Below are positions 8,807 to 18,322 of a stretch of DNA of 39,868 bases, one piece after another. Both the position numbers and the translations under genes were made by a program. The notes below the pieces were generated by a model that worked only from the letters and a program-made list of their open reading frames with translations, was not told the origin of the DNA and did no database searches. Position 1 is the first letter of the stretch, and the number at the start of each line of letters is the position of its first letter. Origin of the DNA: Leptolyngbyaceae cyanobacterium CSU_1_3 (GTDB taxonomy: Bacteria > Cyanobacteriota > Cyanobacteriia > Leptolyngbyales > Leptolyngbyaceae); assembly GCA_012034655.1 (NCBI GenBank), contig JAAUOZ010000032.1, positions 1-39,868 on the forward strand, given 5' to 3'.

Positions 8807-10927
8807 GTGTTTCCAACAAATTCTATCTGGGTGGTTGGTGAAACTCGCAGTGGCAAAACAACACGCCTAGTGCAGCAGTTTTGCAAGTGGGTATTGCCTG
8901 GGGTGGATAGCAACACGCAAACCCCTATAAATGTGTTGGCACTGGCTGCGATCGGAGATACGCGGCTAGAGTTAGTCGATCGGCTCACGACTGCAACCCA
9001 GGGCAAATGCCCCTTTCGGGCGACGACCCCCCTGGGGTTTTTTGAAGACGAAGTGATGCTGTTTTGGTCGCTGTTAATTCGAGTGTTAGGGCTCAAGGCC
9101 CAGTTTCCGGTGAGACTTCGCCCCGAAAATGAGCAAGAACTGGCCACGCGACTGTGGAAACCTGAGCTAGACCAGATTGTCGCCCAGACGGGCATTCGAG
9201 AATCTCGTCTCGTTCGCCGAGTATTGGACTTGATGCAGCTAGCGGCTCTGAGCGGCGTGTCGATCGCAGACATTCCCACCCTTTTAGAGCAAGGCTTACC
9301 TCGGTTAAATGAACAGAATGCTGAACTGCCACTTTCTCCTCAGATCGTCGGCGACATGCTGCAACAGTGGCGAACCTGGTGCTTACGCCGGGGGCTGCTC
9401 ACCTACAGTCTGATCGCAGAACTCTACTGGCGCTATTTGCTCACCGATCGCACCTACCAAAAGCATCTGTCTCAGCGCTATCAGGCAGTGCTGGCCGATG
9501 ATGTAGATGAATTTCCTGCGATCGCTCGCCCCCTGTTTGAGTTTCTTTTAGCCAACGGTGTGGGGGCATTTTCCTTCAACCCCGACGGCGCGGTGCGGCT
9601 GGGGTTGGGAGCCGACCCCGCCTACATGCAAGCCCTGGCGGAGCGGTGTCAGCAGGAAGTGTTGAGCCGTCCTGTCTCTGCCTTAGCACAAAGCCTCAGC
9701 ACCTCGATCGTGGAGTTGGCCACCGATCCGGTCTTCTTTGCGAGTTTGCCCGATTCGATTCAGACGGTGCAGACCACAACCCAGGCGCAACTGCTCAGGC
9801 AAACCGCCGAACTGATCAGCAAAGCCGTGCAGTCTGGGCAAATTCAGCCCCGCGAAATCGCCCTGATCGGGCCGGGGATTGATGCCATTTCTCGCTATGC
9901 CCTGGCTGGCATCCTCGCCCGCAGAGGCATCCCTGTCGAATCTTTGAACGATCAGCGTCCCCTATCGAGCAGCCCGATCGTGCGATCGCTCCTCACGCTG
10001 CTGACACTGGTGTATCCAGGGTTGGGCCGGCTGGTAGATCGCGATACGATCGCCGAAATGCTGGTGGTGCTGAGTCAACGGTGGAGAGGGTTTGCCATCG
10101 ATCCGGTACGGGCTGGGCTATTGGCTGACCACTGCTTTGAGACCCATCCCGACCTGCCTCGCCTGCTGTCTGCCCACACCTTTTCTCGGTGGGATCGGTT
10201 GGGCTATGAAGCAATGAACGCCTACGAGGACGTGGTGAAATGGGTCGAGGGGCAGCGATCGCAGCGAGAACAGCGATTGATTTCGAGTCCGGTGGTGCTG
10301 CTCGATCGGGCTATTCAGACTTTCTTTTTGGGGGGCAATCCATTGCCGTTTGACCAACTTGCCGCCCTGAGAGAACTGATCGAAACGGCTCAACACTACT
10401 GGGAAGTGGAGGGTCGATTGCGGCAAAGCGATCTGCAAGGCGATCGAACGAGTGACTGGCAAACCCAGCGATCGGATATGGCTGCTTCTCTGACAGTGAG
10501 CCGCTTTATTCAACTATTGCGCCAGGGCACGGTGACGGCTAATCCGTTTCCGGTTAAGGCGATCGGGCTAGCGAGTAATGCGGTGACGTTGGCGACGGTG
10601 TTTCAGTATCGATCGAGTCGGCGTGCCCATCGCTGGCAGTTTTGGCTAGATGCTGGGTCGAGTCGCTGGCTCAGTGGAGTCGATTCGCTGTTTGGCGCAC
10701 CTTTGTTTCTGCAAAATTGGTCAGGAAAAGCCTGGACGATCGACGACACTCAGACTGCCAACGAACAGCGTCTACGACGAATTCTGCTCGATTTGCTAGG
10801 CAGAACTGAAGAACGAATTTTTCTCTGCTACAGCGATCTAGCGATTAACGGTCAAGAACAGACGGGCGTGCTGACTTCTCTAGTAAACGCGGCTACACCT
10901 GTTAACCTTGAGCCTCTGACGGCTTGA
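8807..10927 (+). CDS. Cyanobacterial SF1/AddB-like P-loop ATPase (annotated elsewhere as 'recombinase family protein')
   Basis: The protein has 706 residues. A Walker A motif is present at residues 11-18 (GETRSGKT), and a possible Walker B at VLADDVDEFPAIA, a pattern like UvrD/RecB/AddB helicases with divergent later motifs. Cyanobacterial homologues share LGFFEDEVMLFWSLL and FPVRLRPENEQELATRLW. I see no clear C-terminal PD-(D/E)XK nuclease motif or iron-sulfur cysteine set, so it may be a helicase-like recombination factor or an inactive relative. The start is GTG with GAGG 7 bases upstream. The 3' end overlaps the convergent HD-domain gene by 26 bases. Role in DNA repair is inferred only from the fold. 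Confidence 0.7.
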   Translation: MFPTNSIWVVGETRSGKTTRLVQQFCKWVLPGVDSNTQTPINVLALAAIGDTRLELVDRLTTATQGKCPFRATTPLGFFEDEVMLFWSLLIRVLGLKAQFPVRLRPENEQELATRLWKPELDQIVAQTGIRESRLVRRVLDLMQLAALSGVSIADIPTLLEQGLPRLNEQNAELPLSPQIVGDMLQQWRTWCLRRGLLTYSLIAELYWRYLLTDRTYQKHLSQRYQAVLADDVDEFPAIARPLFEFLLANGVGAFSFNPDGAVRLGLGADPAYMQALAERCQQEVLSRPVSALAQSLSTSIVELATDPVFFASLPDSIQTVQTTTQAQLLRQTAELISKAVQSGQIQPREIALIGPGIDAISRYALAGILARRGIPVESLNDQRPLSSSPIVRSLLTLLTLVYPGLGRLVDRDTIAEMLVVLSQRWRGFAIDPVRAGLLADHCFETHPDLPRLLSAHTFSRWDRLGYEAMNAYEDVVKWVEGQRSQREQRLISSPVVLLDRAIQTFFLGGNPLPFDQLAALRELIETAQHYWEVEGRLRQSDLQGDRTSDWQTQRSDMAASLTVSRFIQLLRQGTVTANPFPVKAIGLASNAVTLATVFQYRSSRRAHRWQFWLDAGSSRWLSGVDSLFGAPLFLQNWSGKAWTIDDTQTANEQRLRRILLDLLGRTEERIFLCYSDLAINGQEQTGVLTSLVNAATPVNLEPLTA

Positions 10928-12250
10928 CGGCAGTGACAGCGAGTTGCGAAACAGCCGCCAACACATCAAACTCAACCTCACGCGGGTAAATGAGCCAGAC
11001 CCGTTGCAGAGGCTGCGTTAACGTCTGCACCAGCGGCGACAGTTCGCTAATCTCTCGCAGCCCCGTCAAGGTTTGCAGATTAATACCTTTCTGATAGAGC
11101 GTATAACCTCGGCTCACCGCCACCCGCAACCCCGCATACAGTTCTGCCTCAAACCCTGCCTCGGTCAGCCTGTAGTGAACTTTTTGCAGCAGAATTGCCC
11201 GATCGTCCTTTCGCAAATGAGACACATCCAACGCTTTGAGCAGATCTCGATCCAAAAATCGCCGACACAGATCCGCTAGAACGCGATCGGTGCAGTGTTG
11301 CCAGCGCTGCAAATGATAGACAAACACCCCATCGTCGCCTGAGAGATATTGGGCGAGGGACATTTCATCGCAGTTGCCCCCATCCAGGCGGTTACGGTCT
11401 CGTCGGCGGTGATGGTTCCAGTTTGAAGTTGAGTTTGGGCACGCGAAAAAATTTGCTGCAACACCCAGGTGGCGGCAATATTTTTGGGATGGTTGTAAAT
11501 CTGGGCATACATAAAATAGCGAACGATCAAATAATGCTCGATCGCCGCCATTCCTTTTTGGGCTACCACTAGCTGCTGAGTCACCGGGTCGTAGCGCAGC
11601 GCCATCAGAATGCGATCGAGGTCAATTCTGCCGTAGGATGTGCCCGTAAAATAGCTGTCTCGCATCAGGTAGTCGAGGCGATCGCAATCTAACTGACTCG
11701 ACACCAACTGCCACACCAGGGGAACCGGATATTTTTTGAGATAAACCTGCTCGATTTGGTCGATCAATTCAGGATGAAAGCGATCCAAAAGTCTGCGAAT
11801 CGGCCCCGACTCGCGCAAAATCCGCCGCGTCCAGTGCTCATGGTTGCTGCCAAACACTTCTTCTGAGGTATGACTGAAGGGGCCGTGACCAATATCATGC
11901 AAAAGCGCCGCACAGAGCACGATCGGGCGGTGAATCTGCAACTGTGGATAGGCCTTAGCGAGACGATCGAAGGCCCGCCGCGCCACCGCCATCACCCCCA
12001 GGGAATGGGTAAACCGCGACCCCTCCGCCCCATGAAACGTCAGACTGGCCGGCCCCAACTGTCGCACCCGTCGCAATCGCTGAAAGGCAGGCGTGTCGAT
12101 GAGTTGAATCAATAACGCTTCGGTGGGGTCGCCGCTATTGAGGGCGATCGCGCCATGTAGCGGATCGTGATAAGTTCGCTCAGTGTTGGGCAGCAATAGG
12201 GTTGGGCAACAATGGAGAAAGCAGGAAGGGTTGAACAGATTATGTCGCAT
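10902..12250 (-). CDS. HD-domain phosphohydrolase (COG1078-like), single-base frameshift
   Basis: The restored protein has 449 residues. The HD superfamily signature is clear: YHDPLHGAI near the N-terminus, FTHSLGVM, then LLHDIGHGPFSH (metal-binding His-Asp) and SQLDCDRLDYLMRDSY. Relatives include dGTP triphosphohydrolases and nucleotide phosphohydrolases; substrate is unknown here. The frame breaks inside the CCCCC at 11377-11381 on the plus strand. Adding one base changes WMGATAMKC to WMGGNCDEMSLAQYL and continues into the C-terminal part (VFVYHLQRWQHC...). The ATG at 12250 lies inside the last codons of ctpA (11-base overlap), suggesting translational coupling. Confidence 0.85.
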
Positions 12251-13478
12251 CCGCGAAGAGCGAGTTAGACGTAATCGCTTCGACAGCGGCTTGATATTGG
12301 CGATCGACAGACGTACCCAACTGCTCCTGCGTAATTGGTTCTAGGGGAACGACACGATCGGGCACAATCCCCAACTTGTTGATGTCAATGTGGTTCGGCG
12401 TTTCATACTTGGCAACCGTCACCGCCAGCCCCGACCCATCCGACAAATCAAACAGCGATTGAATCAAACCTTTGCCAAAGGTCTTCTCACCCAAAATTAC
12501 GGCGCGTCCGTTATCCTTCAGTGCTCCTGCCAGAATTTCGCTGGCGCTCGCCGTTCCCTGATTGACTAACACCACTAATGGATCGCGAGTCAGCGCTTCG
12601 CCCATCGCTTCATAGCTGCCCACCGTTCCCTGGCGGTTGACGGTATAAACGATCGTCCCTTCATCAACCCACAGCCTAGCAATCTCAATGCCTGCCTGCA
12701 ACAGCCCACCCGGATTGTTTCTCAAATCGAGAATATAAGCATCGGCTCCCTGTTTTTCTAGGCGAGCGATCGCGTGGGCTACTTCAGCCGTGGCGTTGGC
12801 GTTAAATTGCCCCAGCTTCACATAGCCAATTTTCCGATCCTCCTGAGGGCGCAACTCGGCATAAACAGGATTAAGGGCAATGCGATCGCGCACCAGGTCG
12901 ATTTCCTGAACTATCTCGCCGTCTCGTTCAACGGTGAGCAGGACGTGACTCCCGATCGTACCTCGCATCCGCTCTGCCGCCTCGTCAAGCGACAAGCCTG
13001 CTGTGGAAACGCCATCAATGGTCAAAATGCTGTCAGCCGGTCGAATGCCTGATCTGGCAGCCGGGGAACCCTCCACTGGCGCAATCACTCGCAGCCGTTT
13101 GGTCTCAGGGTCAAGGGCAATCTGCAACCCTACCCCCGTCAACTCCCCGGAGGTACTTGTTTGCAGACTACGATATTGATCGGGCTTGAGCAACCGAGTA
13201 AAGGGATCATCCAACCCAGCCAGCATTTTTTGAATCGTGGTGTAAGCAGCTTCGCGGTTGGGCATCGGCTGCTTGAGATACTTCTCGCGAATCGCCCACC
13301 AGTTTTGATGGTTAAAGCTGGAATCGACATAGGAGCGATCGACCATCCGCCAAACCTCGTTTACCAGCCGTTGCTCTTCCGTCAGCGCGTAGGCAGAAGG
13401 AGCAAACCCGCCCAGGGCGATCGCCAGCAACAAACCAAACCCCAGCAGTGAGCGAACCCAAGGAAATCGTTTTCTCAT
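12240..13478 (-). CDS. ctpA: Carboxyl-terminal processing protease CtpA (D1 precursor processing)
   Basis: CtpA trims the C-terminal tail of the photosystem II D1 precursor in the thylakoid lumen, which is needed for assembly of the manganese cluster. The 412-residue protein has a signal peptide (residues about 1-31, ending SAYA), a PDZ domain (about 110-195, GVGLQI, SPAARSGI) and the S41 protease core. The Ser-Lys dyad is visible: GTASASEI (Ser about 311) and EKTFGKG (Lys about 336), with the 25-residue spacing typical of Prc/D1P. I chose ATG 13478 rather than a TTG at 13499. It is divergent from petB, an arrangement seen in other cyanobacteria, and overlaps the HD gene downstream. Confidence 0.94.
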   Translation of the reverse strand: MRKRFPWVRSLLGFGLLLAIALGGFAPSAYALTEEQRLVNEVWRMVDRSYVDSSFNHQNWWAIREKYLKQPMPNREAAYTTIQKMLAGLDDPFTRLLKPDQYRSLQTSTSGELTGVGLQIALDPETKRLRVIAPVEGSPAARSGIRPADSILTIDGVSTAGLSLDEAAERMRGTIGSHVLLTVERDGEIVQEIDLVRDRIALNPVYAELRPQEDRKIGYVKLGQFNANATAEVAHAIARLEKQGADAYILDLRNNPGGLLQAGIEIARLWVDEGTIVYTVNRQGTVGSYEAMGEALTRDPLVVLVNQGTASASEILAGALKDNGRAVILGEKTFGKGLIQSLFDLSDGSGLAVTVAKYETPNHIDINKLGIVPDRVVPLEPITQEQLGTSVDRQYQAAVEAITSNSLFADAT

Positions 13479-13835
13479 ACCGAACGATATTAGCGGCAAA
13501 CGCTATTAAATTTCTACTCTAAACTTCAGAATCCGAGGCTTTAGGTGAGCAAATCCTAGATAGGGAAAGCTTTCTAGGATTTAGCTTGAGGCTTTTATCC
13601 GACCAGATATTTCGATCTAAAACGTTATTTCTTAAAGCGATCGCAATTCTAGTAGTTTAAGAATTATTATAACTAAGCTTTTCGTTACAAATATTTATGT
13701 GTTTCTTAAAGGTAAAAGCGATCGTCCAAATCCGCGCAAACTTCGCCTAACAAACCTTTCCCAGACGGTAATCCACCCTGGTGCTGTGTTACATTTTTGT
13801 ATGAACAGCAATCATCTTTTAGGAACGCTTGCTTT
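13479..13835. promoter_or_regulatory. Divergent ctpA / petB promoter region
   Basis: This 357-base gene-free region lies between two divergently transcribed photosynthesis genes and must hold both promoters. It is AT-rich at about 13640-13700, with TATA-like hexamers (attattataac), and contains a HIP1 site near 13639. I cannot assign start sites. The petB ATG is preceded by AGGA about 11 bases upstream. Confidence 0.5.
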
Positions 13836-14483
13836 ATGGCAAATGTGTACGACTGGTTCGAGGAGCGCCTTGAAATCCAAGCACTCGCGGACGATGTATC
13901 CAGTAAGTACGTGCCGCCTCATGTCAATATCTTCTACTGCTTGGGTGGAATCACGTTAACTTGCTTTCTAATCCAGTTTGCGACTGGGTTTGCAATGACT
14001 TTTTACTACAAACCAACCGTTGCCGAAGCTTTTGAGTCGGTACAGTACATCATGAATGATGTCAGTTTTGGTTGGTTAATTCGCTCGGTTCATCGTTGGT
14101 CTGCCAGCATGATGGTGCTGATGATGATCTTGCACACCTTCCGGGTCTACTTGACGGGTGGCTTCAAAAAGCCGCGCGAATTGACCTGGGTAACGGGGGT
14201 GATTTTGGCGGTGATTACCGTCTCCTTTGGGGTGACGGGCTATTCATTGCCCTGGGATCAGGTAGGCTACTGGGCGGTCAAAATCGTATCCGGTGTACCC
14301 GAAGCGATTCCTGTGGTGGGAACTCTGATTGCTGATTTGCTGCGGGGCGGTGTTAGCGTGGGGCAATCTACGCTGACTCGCTATTACAGCGCTCACACCT
14401 TTGTTCTTCCCTGGCTGATTGCCGTGTTTATGCTGGCGCATTTCTTGATGATCCGCAAGCAAGGCATTTCTGGTCCACTGTAA
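13836..14483 (+). CDS. petB: Cytochrome b6
   Basis: PetB is the haem-binding core subunit of the cytochrome b6f complex in the thylakoid membrane. The 215-residue length is standard. It starts [13 protein letters not shown]; an in-frame upstream start at 13797 would add 13 non-conserved residues. Haem-ligand histidines are visible in [11 protein letters not shown] and [12 protein letters not shown] (helix B) and in SAHTFVLPW and [12 protein letters not shown] (helix D). [12 protein letters not shown] carries the conserved cysteine for the extra haem c. It is the first gene of petBD, with 129 bases before petD. Confidence 0.98.
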   Translation: MANVYDWFEERLEIQALADDVSSKYVPPHVNIFYCLGGITLTCFLIQFATGFAMTFYYKPTVAEAFESVQYIMNDVSFGWLIRSVHRWSASMMVLMMILHTFRVYLTGGFKKPRELTWVTGVILAVITVSFGVTGYSLPWDQVGYWAVKIVSGVPEAIPVVGTLIADLLRGGVSVGQSTLTRYYSAHTFVLPWLIAVFMLAHFLMIRKQGISGPL

Positions 14484-14612
14484 GATTTTTTGTAAGAATT
14501 TTGGGTTTTAGAGTGTCAAAGCGGAGCCATTTTAGGACTGCCAATCTAAGATCCAAAGCTTGCCGTTTTTCTCCCTGCTGACTTCCATCCTTTAAGGAGA
14601 ACCTTTTCCACT

Positions 14613-15095
14613 ATGGCAACTGTTAAGAAGCCGGATCTCAGCGATCCTCAATTGCGTGCCAAGTTGGCCAAAGGCATGGGTCACAACTATTATGGTGAAC
14701 CTGCCTGGCCCAACGATTTGCTCTATATCTTCCCGGTGGTCATTCTGGGATCGATCGCTCTCTGTGTGGGTTTGGCTGTGCTTGACCCCGCTCAGATTGG
14801 TGAGCCTGCAAACCCCTTTGCCACTCCCCTAGAAATTTTGCCTGAGTGGTATCTATACCCTGTGTTCAATATTCTGCGAATTGCACCCAACAAGCTGCTG
14901 GGTGTGGTGTTGATGGGATCTGTGCCCCTGGGACTGATCATTGTGCCATTTATCGAAAATGTGAACAAGTTCCAAAACCCCTTCCGTCGTCCTGTGGCAA
15001 TGGCGGTGTTTTTGTTTGGCACTGTTGTCACGATGTGGTTAGGAATTGGTGCAACCTTCCCGGTCAGCAAAGCCTTGACTTTGGGATTGTTCTAA
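14613..15095 (+). CDS. petD: Cytochrome b6-f complex subunit IV
   Basis: PetD pairs with cytochrome b6 to form the quinone-binding core of b6f. The 160-residue protein shows the family start [12 protein letters not shown], then [16 protein letters not shown], the PEWY motif in [14 protein letters not shown], and three membrane segments (about 36-57, 95-115, 127-150). AAGGAGAA lies about 10 bases before the ATG. It is co-directional with petB and followed by a strong terminator. Confidence 0.98.
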   Translation: MATVKKPDLSDPQLRAKLAKGMGHNYYGEPAWPNDLLYIFPVVILGSIALCVGLAVLDPAQIGEPANPFATPLEILPEWYLYPVFNILRIAPNKLLGVVLMGSVPLGLIIVPFIENVNKFQNPFRRPVAMAVFLFGTVVTMWLGIGATFPVSKALTLGLF

Positions 15096-15495
15096 GAGAC
15101 TTTAATAGACTCAATAGACTCAAATTTTGGGTGTCTGTCGTACTTCGATCGTAGATTTTCGATCGTGCATCGAAGTAAACAGACACCATTTTTGGGCTTC
15201 ATACAGCCGATGAGTTTAGATGTGCCTGTTCTAGGGCGTACCCGAACTGTGGATTGACGATTGTCTGGTAGGCCCTTGCAGAACATCACGAAGCAATAAG
15301 AATCGTTGCGATCGCTCCCTTGTTGGTTCTGGCTTTTAATCTCTGTATCTCCCTCTGGGAGAGAAGTTTGGCGATGTCTATTTCTTGTAAAACTAGCGTT
15401 GAGTCAAAAGTCTCGATCGCCTAAGATTTCACCATCTTTGAGACAATCAAAAGGCGATAAAGCTCAGTTCGAGATTCAGATTTAGGAGACAGCGT
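15096..15495. other. petD-chlB intergenic region
   Basis: This 400-base spacer has no gene. It holds the petBD terminator (15130-15193). The remaining ~300 bases should carry the chlB promoter. I see no convincing known riboswitch or operator. Confidence 0.6.
15130..15193 (+). terminator. Large intrinsic terminator after petBD
   Basis: GGTGTCTGT (15130-15138) pairs perfectly with ACAGACACC (15179-15187). Inside it, TACTTCGAT pairs with ATCGAAGTA, giving an almost continuous stem of about 20 bp. ATTTTT follows directly. Confidence 0.85.
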
Positions 15496-17023
15496 ATGAA
15501 ATTGGCTTACTGGATGTATGCAGGCCCCGCACACATTGGCACTCTCCGCATTTCCAGTTCTTTTAAAAATGTCCATGCCATCATGCACGCTCCGATCGGT
15601 GACGACTACTTCAACGTCATGAGATCGATGCTGGAGCGCGATCGTAACTTTACACCCGTGACCATTAGTTCCGTCGATCGCAATGTTTTGGCTCGCGGTT
15701 CTCAAGAAAAAGTGGTAGACAACATCACCCGCAAAGATGCCGAAGAACACCCCGATCTAATTGTGCTCACCCCTACTTGCACATCCAGCATTTTGCAAGA
15801 AGATTTGGGCAACTTTGTGCAGCGGGCACAGCTAGATGCTAAGGGCGACGTGATGCTGGCAGACGTAAACCACTATCGCTACAACGAACTGCAAGCCGCC
15901 GATCGTACCCTGCAACAAATTGTCCAATACTACATTGCCAAAGCCAAAAAGAAGGGTGAACTGCCGATCGGCAAAACCGCGAATCCTTCCGTCAATCTCA
16001 TCGGCATCTCTTCCCTCGGCTTCCACAATCAGCACGACTGCATCGAACTCAAGCGATTGATGGCAGAGTTGGGAATTGAAGTCAATGCAGTCATTCCGGA
16101 GGGGGCATCGGTACACGAGTTAAAAAATCTGCCCCAAGCCTGGTTTAATCTTGTGCCCTATCGAGAAATTGGCTTGATGTCAGCGCAGTTTTTGCAAGAA
16201 GAATTTGGGATGCCGTTTGTCGATATTACGCCGATGGGTGTGGTAGAGACGGCGCGGTGTATTCGTAAAATTCAAACAACGCTAAACGCTCAAGGCGCAA
16301 ATGTAGATTACGAAAGTTTTATCGAGAACCAAACTTTGTATGTGTCTCAGGCTGCCTGGTTCTCACGATCGATCGATTGCCAAAATCTTACCGGCAAGAA
16401 AGCAGTCGTGTTTGGCGACAATACCCACGCTGCCGCAATGACGAAAATTTTGGCACGGGAAATGGGCATTCACGTCGTCATGGCAGGAACATACTGCAAA
16501 TACGACGAGAAATGGTTCCGCGAACAGGTGAGTGAATACTGCGACGAAGTGTTAATCAGCGATGACAACGGTGCAATTGCCGACGCGATCGCCCGCCATC
16601 GAACCCTCTGCCATTTTTGGCACACAGATGGAACGCCATGTGGGTAAGCGGTTACGGATTCCTTGCGGAGTGATTTCGTCGCCGATTCACGTCCAAGATT
16701 TTCCGATCGGCTACAAGCCATTTCTCGCCTACGAGGGAACCAATCAAGTTGCCGATTTGGTCTACAACTCCTTCACCCTGGGTATGGAAGATCACCTACT
16801 GGAGATCTTCGGCGGTCACGATACCAAAGAAGTGATCACCAAAGGCATGTCTGCCGACTCGGACATGAATTGGACAAAAGACGCACAGGCAGAACTGAAC
16901 AAAGTGCCAGGCTTTGTACGCGGCAAAATCAAGCGAAATACCGAAAAATTTGCCCGTGAGCGCAGCCTCTCTGAAATCACCGTAGAAGTGATGTATGCCG
17001 CCAAAGAGGCCGTCGGCGCGTAG
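15496..17023 (+). CDS. chlB: Light-independent protochlorophyllide reductase subunit B, single-base frameshift
   Basis: ChlB and ChlN form the nitrogenase-like catalytic component that reduces protochlorophyllide in the dark, with ChlL as electron donor; neither partner is in the window. It begins [18 protein letters not shown] and shows [32 protein letters not shown] and [19 protein letters not shown]. The C-terminal part includes [20 protein letters not shown] and [20 protein letters not shown]. The frame breaks at about 16594-16597 in gcccgccatc: removing one C turns [10 protein letters not shown] into [18 protein letters not shown] and gives 508 residues, the exact family length. GGAG precedes the ATG. 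This is the only insertion among the frame errors in the window. Confidence 0.95.
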
Positions 17024-17134
17024 AACTTCGGGTGGGGTGGAATCGAAGCATAAAAGATCCTCGACCTCTGGGGCAATTTCTCAAAAAAAGGGCGTTGCAG
17101 AATCGAGGGATGAACCGTCAGATTTGCCCTCACT

Positions 17135-17157
17135 CTAGACCTCTTGCAAAGGTCTAG
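17135..17157. repeat. Perfect inverted repeat
   Basis: CTAGACCT and AGGTCTAG form a perfect 8-bp stem with a 7-base loop (cttgcaa). There is no T-run on either side, so it is not a standard terminator. It abuts the dispersed repeat that follows. Confidence 0.7.
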
Positions 17158-17159
17158 GG

Positions 17160-17215
17160 AACAAGACTTCTGGCTCCCTTCTCTTTGGGGAGAGGGGTTT
17201 GGGGTGAGGGCAAAA
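17160..17215. repeat. Dispersed repeat, gagaggggtttggggtgagg family, copy 1
   Basis: The motif cccttctctttggggagag continues into gggtttggggtgagggc. The same family occurs in inverted orientation at 22978-23036. Such units are common between genes in cyanobacteria. Both copies here lie downstream of plus-strand genes. Confidence 0.7.
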
Positions 17216-17376
17216 GTTCAGTCGTCGAACTGATGTTCGGTTGGGGCGTGGCAATGCCATGCTCCTGGAATACACGATCGACCTCGTGACTTCGCGGTCA
17301 ATGATTGTCAGAATATCGCCTTGGTTGACTGCCAAACGCTGGTGTTGAGCCAGAAGTCGAGGGTTTGATTGGCTTG

Positions 17377-18018
17377 TTATGGATCGCAGGTTGCTGGTGT
17401 GGTAGACGTGTTGGGCTTGGTACACAACGGGCCTAAGCCAGCCGGAAGCACAGGGCGAGTGATGAATGCTAGTGGGCCGGCTTTTTGTTCGCCATTAAAC
17501 GGTGTGGGTTTAGATGGGTCAAATCCACATTCTTTGGCATCTTCAGGATTGTTGAACCAGAAGCCCAGGTGAAAGGTTTTGGTAGGTTTGAGATTGACCG
17601 CAGAGTCGAAACCAAAGATCTGATCGAGTAAAATCGTTTTCACGATCGTCGTACCCGGTCTGAGATCAGACTGATACCAAACCAGACCAAATCCTCTAAA
17701 GTTTGGATCGATCGTGCCATCTGCCAATTGCAAACTTTTTTCGAGGGAAAACAAGTCAAACTGAATCCCAGGTTTAAAGCCTTTCAGGGTCAGTTTCATC
17801 AAGTCGTTGCGATTGCCTCGCTTAACCGTCACATCAACCGTAGGAGTGACATAGGGATTTGCCGCCATACAAGGCACAAACTGCTCGATAGGATAGAGTT
17901 GAAACTTGATTTCTGACGGCTCTTGAGCCTGAACGCGACTGCCAGCACTCGCAGCAACCATAACAACGCTAGTCGTTAGAGCAATGCTGCGCTTGACAAG
18001 GGGGGCAACTTTCAACAT
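17377..18018 (-). CDS. Secreted protein of unknown function
   Basis: The 213-residue protein has a clear signal peptide (residues about 1-31: KR, hydrophobic stretch SIALTTSVVMVAASAG, then SRVQAQ) and no further membrane segment, so it is probably periplasmic or exported. The mature part is beta-rich in appearance and has three cysteines (FVPCMAA, AKECGFD, LGPLCTK). I do not recognise the family. GGAG lies 7-8 bases before the ATG. About 90 bases upstream is a pair of 8-base direct repeats resembling a cyanobacterial Pho box, which may indicate phosphate-responsive expression. Confidence 0.7.
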   Translation of the reverse strand: MLKVAPLVKRSIALTTSVVMVAASAGSRVQAQEPSEIKFQLYPIEQFVPCMAANPYVTPTVDVTVKRGNRNDLMKLTLKGFKPGIQFDLFSLEKSLQLADGTIDPNFRGFGLVWYQSDLRPGTTIVKTILLDQIFGFDSAVNLKPTKTFHLGFWFNNPEDAKECGFDPSKPTPFNGEQKAGPLAFITRPVLPAGLGPLCTKPNTSTTPATCDP

Positions 18019-18322
18019 ATAAATCTCCAGCTAAATAGGGCGGTCTGATTAGGAAGGATGAAGGACCAGTCCAGCATTCCTCAGGCTTCATTTCAATCTG
18101 AGTAACCAAAGGTTTACAAAAGGTTTACACGCAACAGAACGATCGTTTATGCAGCGATCGCGCCCAAAAATTTTGCCCTCACCTCTTATTCCCCCTGTGT
18201 TGATTCTTTTGAAGAGACATTGCCTATTGCCGCGATCGAAGGATAGGTTTGAACGATCGCTTCGTTCTGGTTAACGTGGAAAAACTTGATTGTGCGATCG
18301 TTCAGAAACGAGGTCACTAGTG
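18019..18322. other. Divergent intergenic region
   Basis: This 304-base gap lies between the minus-strand secreted protein and the plus-strand CHAT gene. It holds the Pho-box-like direct repeats (18110-18128) and several GATCG-rich HIP1-related sites. No gene is seen. Confidence 0.55.
18110..18128 (-). promoter_or_regulatory. Candidate Pho box (SphR/PhoB-type direct repeat)
   Basis: Two identical 8-base units aggtttac are separated by aaa (11-base period). On the minus strand each reads GTAAACCT, matching 6 of 8 positions of the cyanobacterial Pho-box unit CTTAACCT, with the expected 3-base spacer. A third, weak unit may lie at 18099-18106. It sits about 90 bases upstream of the gene starting at 18018. 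Confidence 0.4.

Larger units (their letters stand above)
17024..17376. other. Gene-free region with repeats downstream of chlB
   Basis: No gene is seen in 353 bases. It contains a perfect inverted repeat (17135-17157) and a dispersed G/C-skewed repeat (17160-17215). An open frame on the minus strand across this stretch has no recognisable domain and spans the repeat, so I treat it as spurious. Confidence 0.55.

Noticed and set aside
17135-17157. Inverted repeat as chlB terminator
   Set aside because: The stem is perfect but there is no T-run on either strand.
17135-17425. 96-codon minus-strand open frame
   Set aside because: It crosses the repeat region, overlaps the secreted-protein gene and shows no domain.
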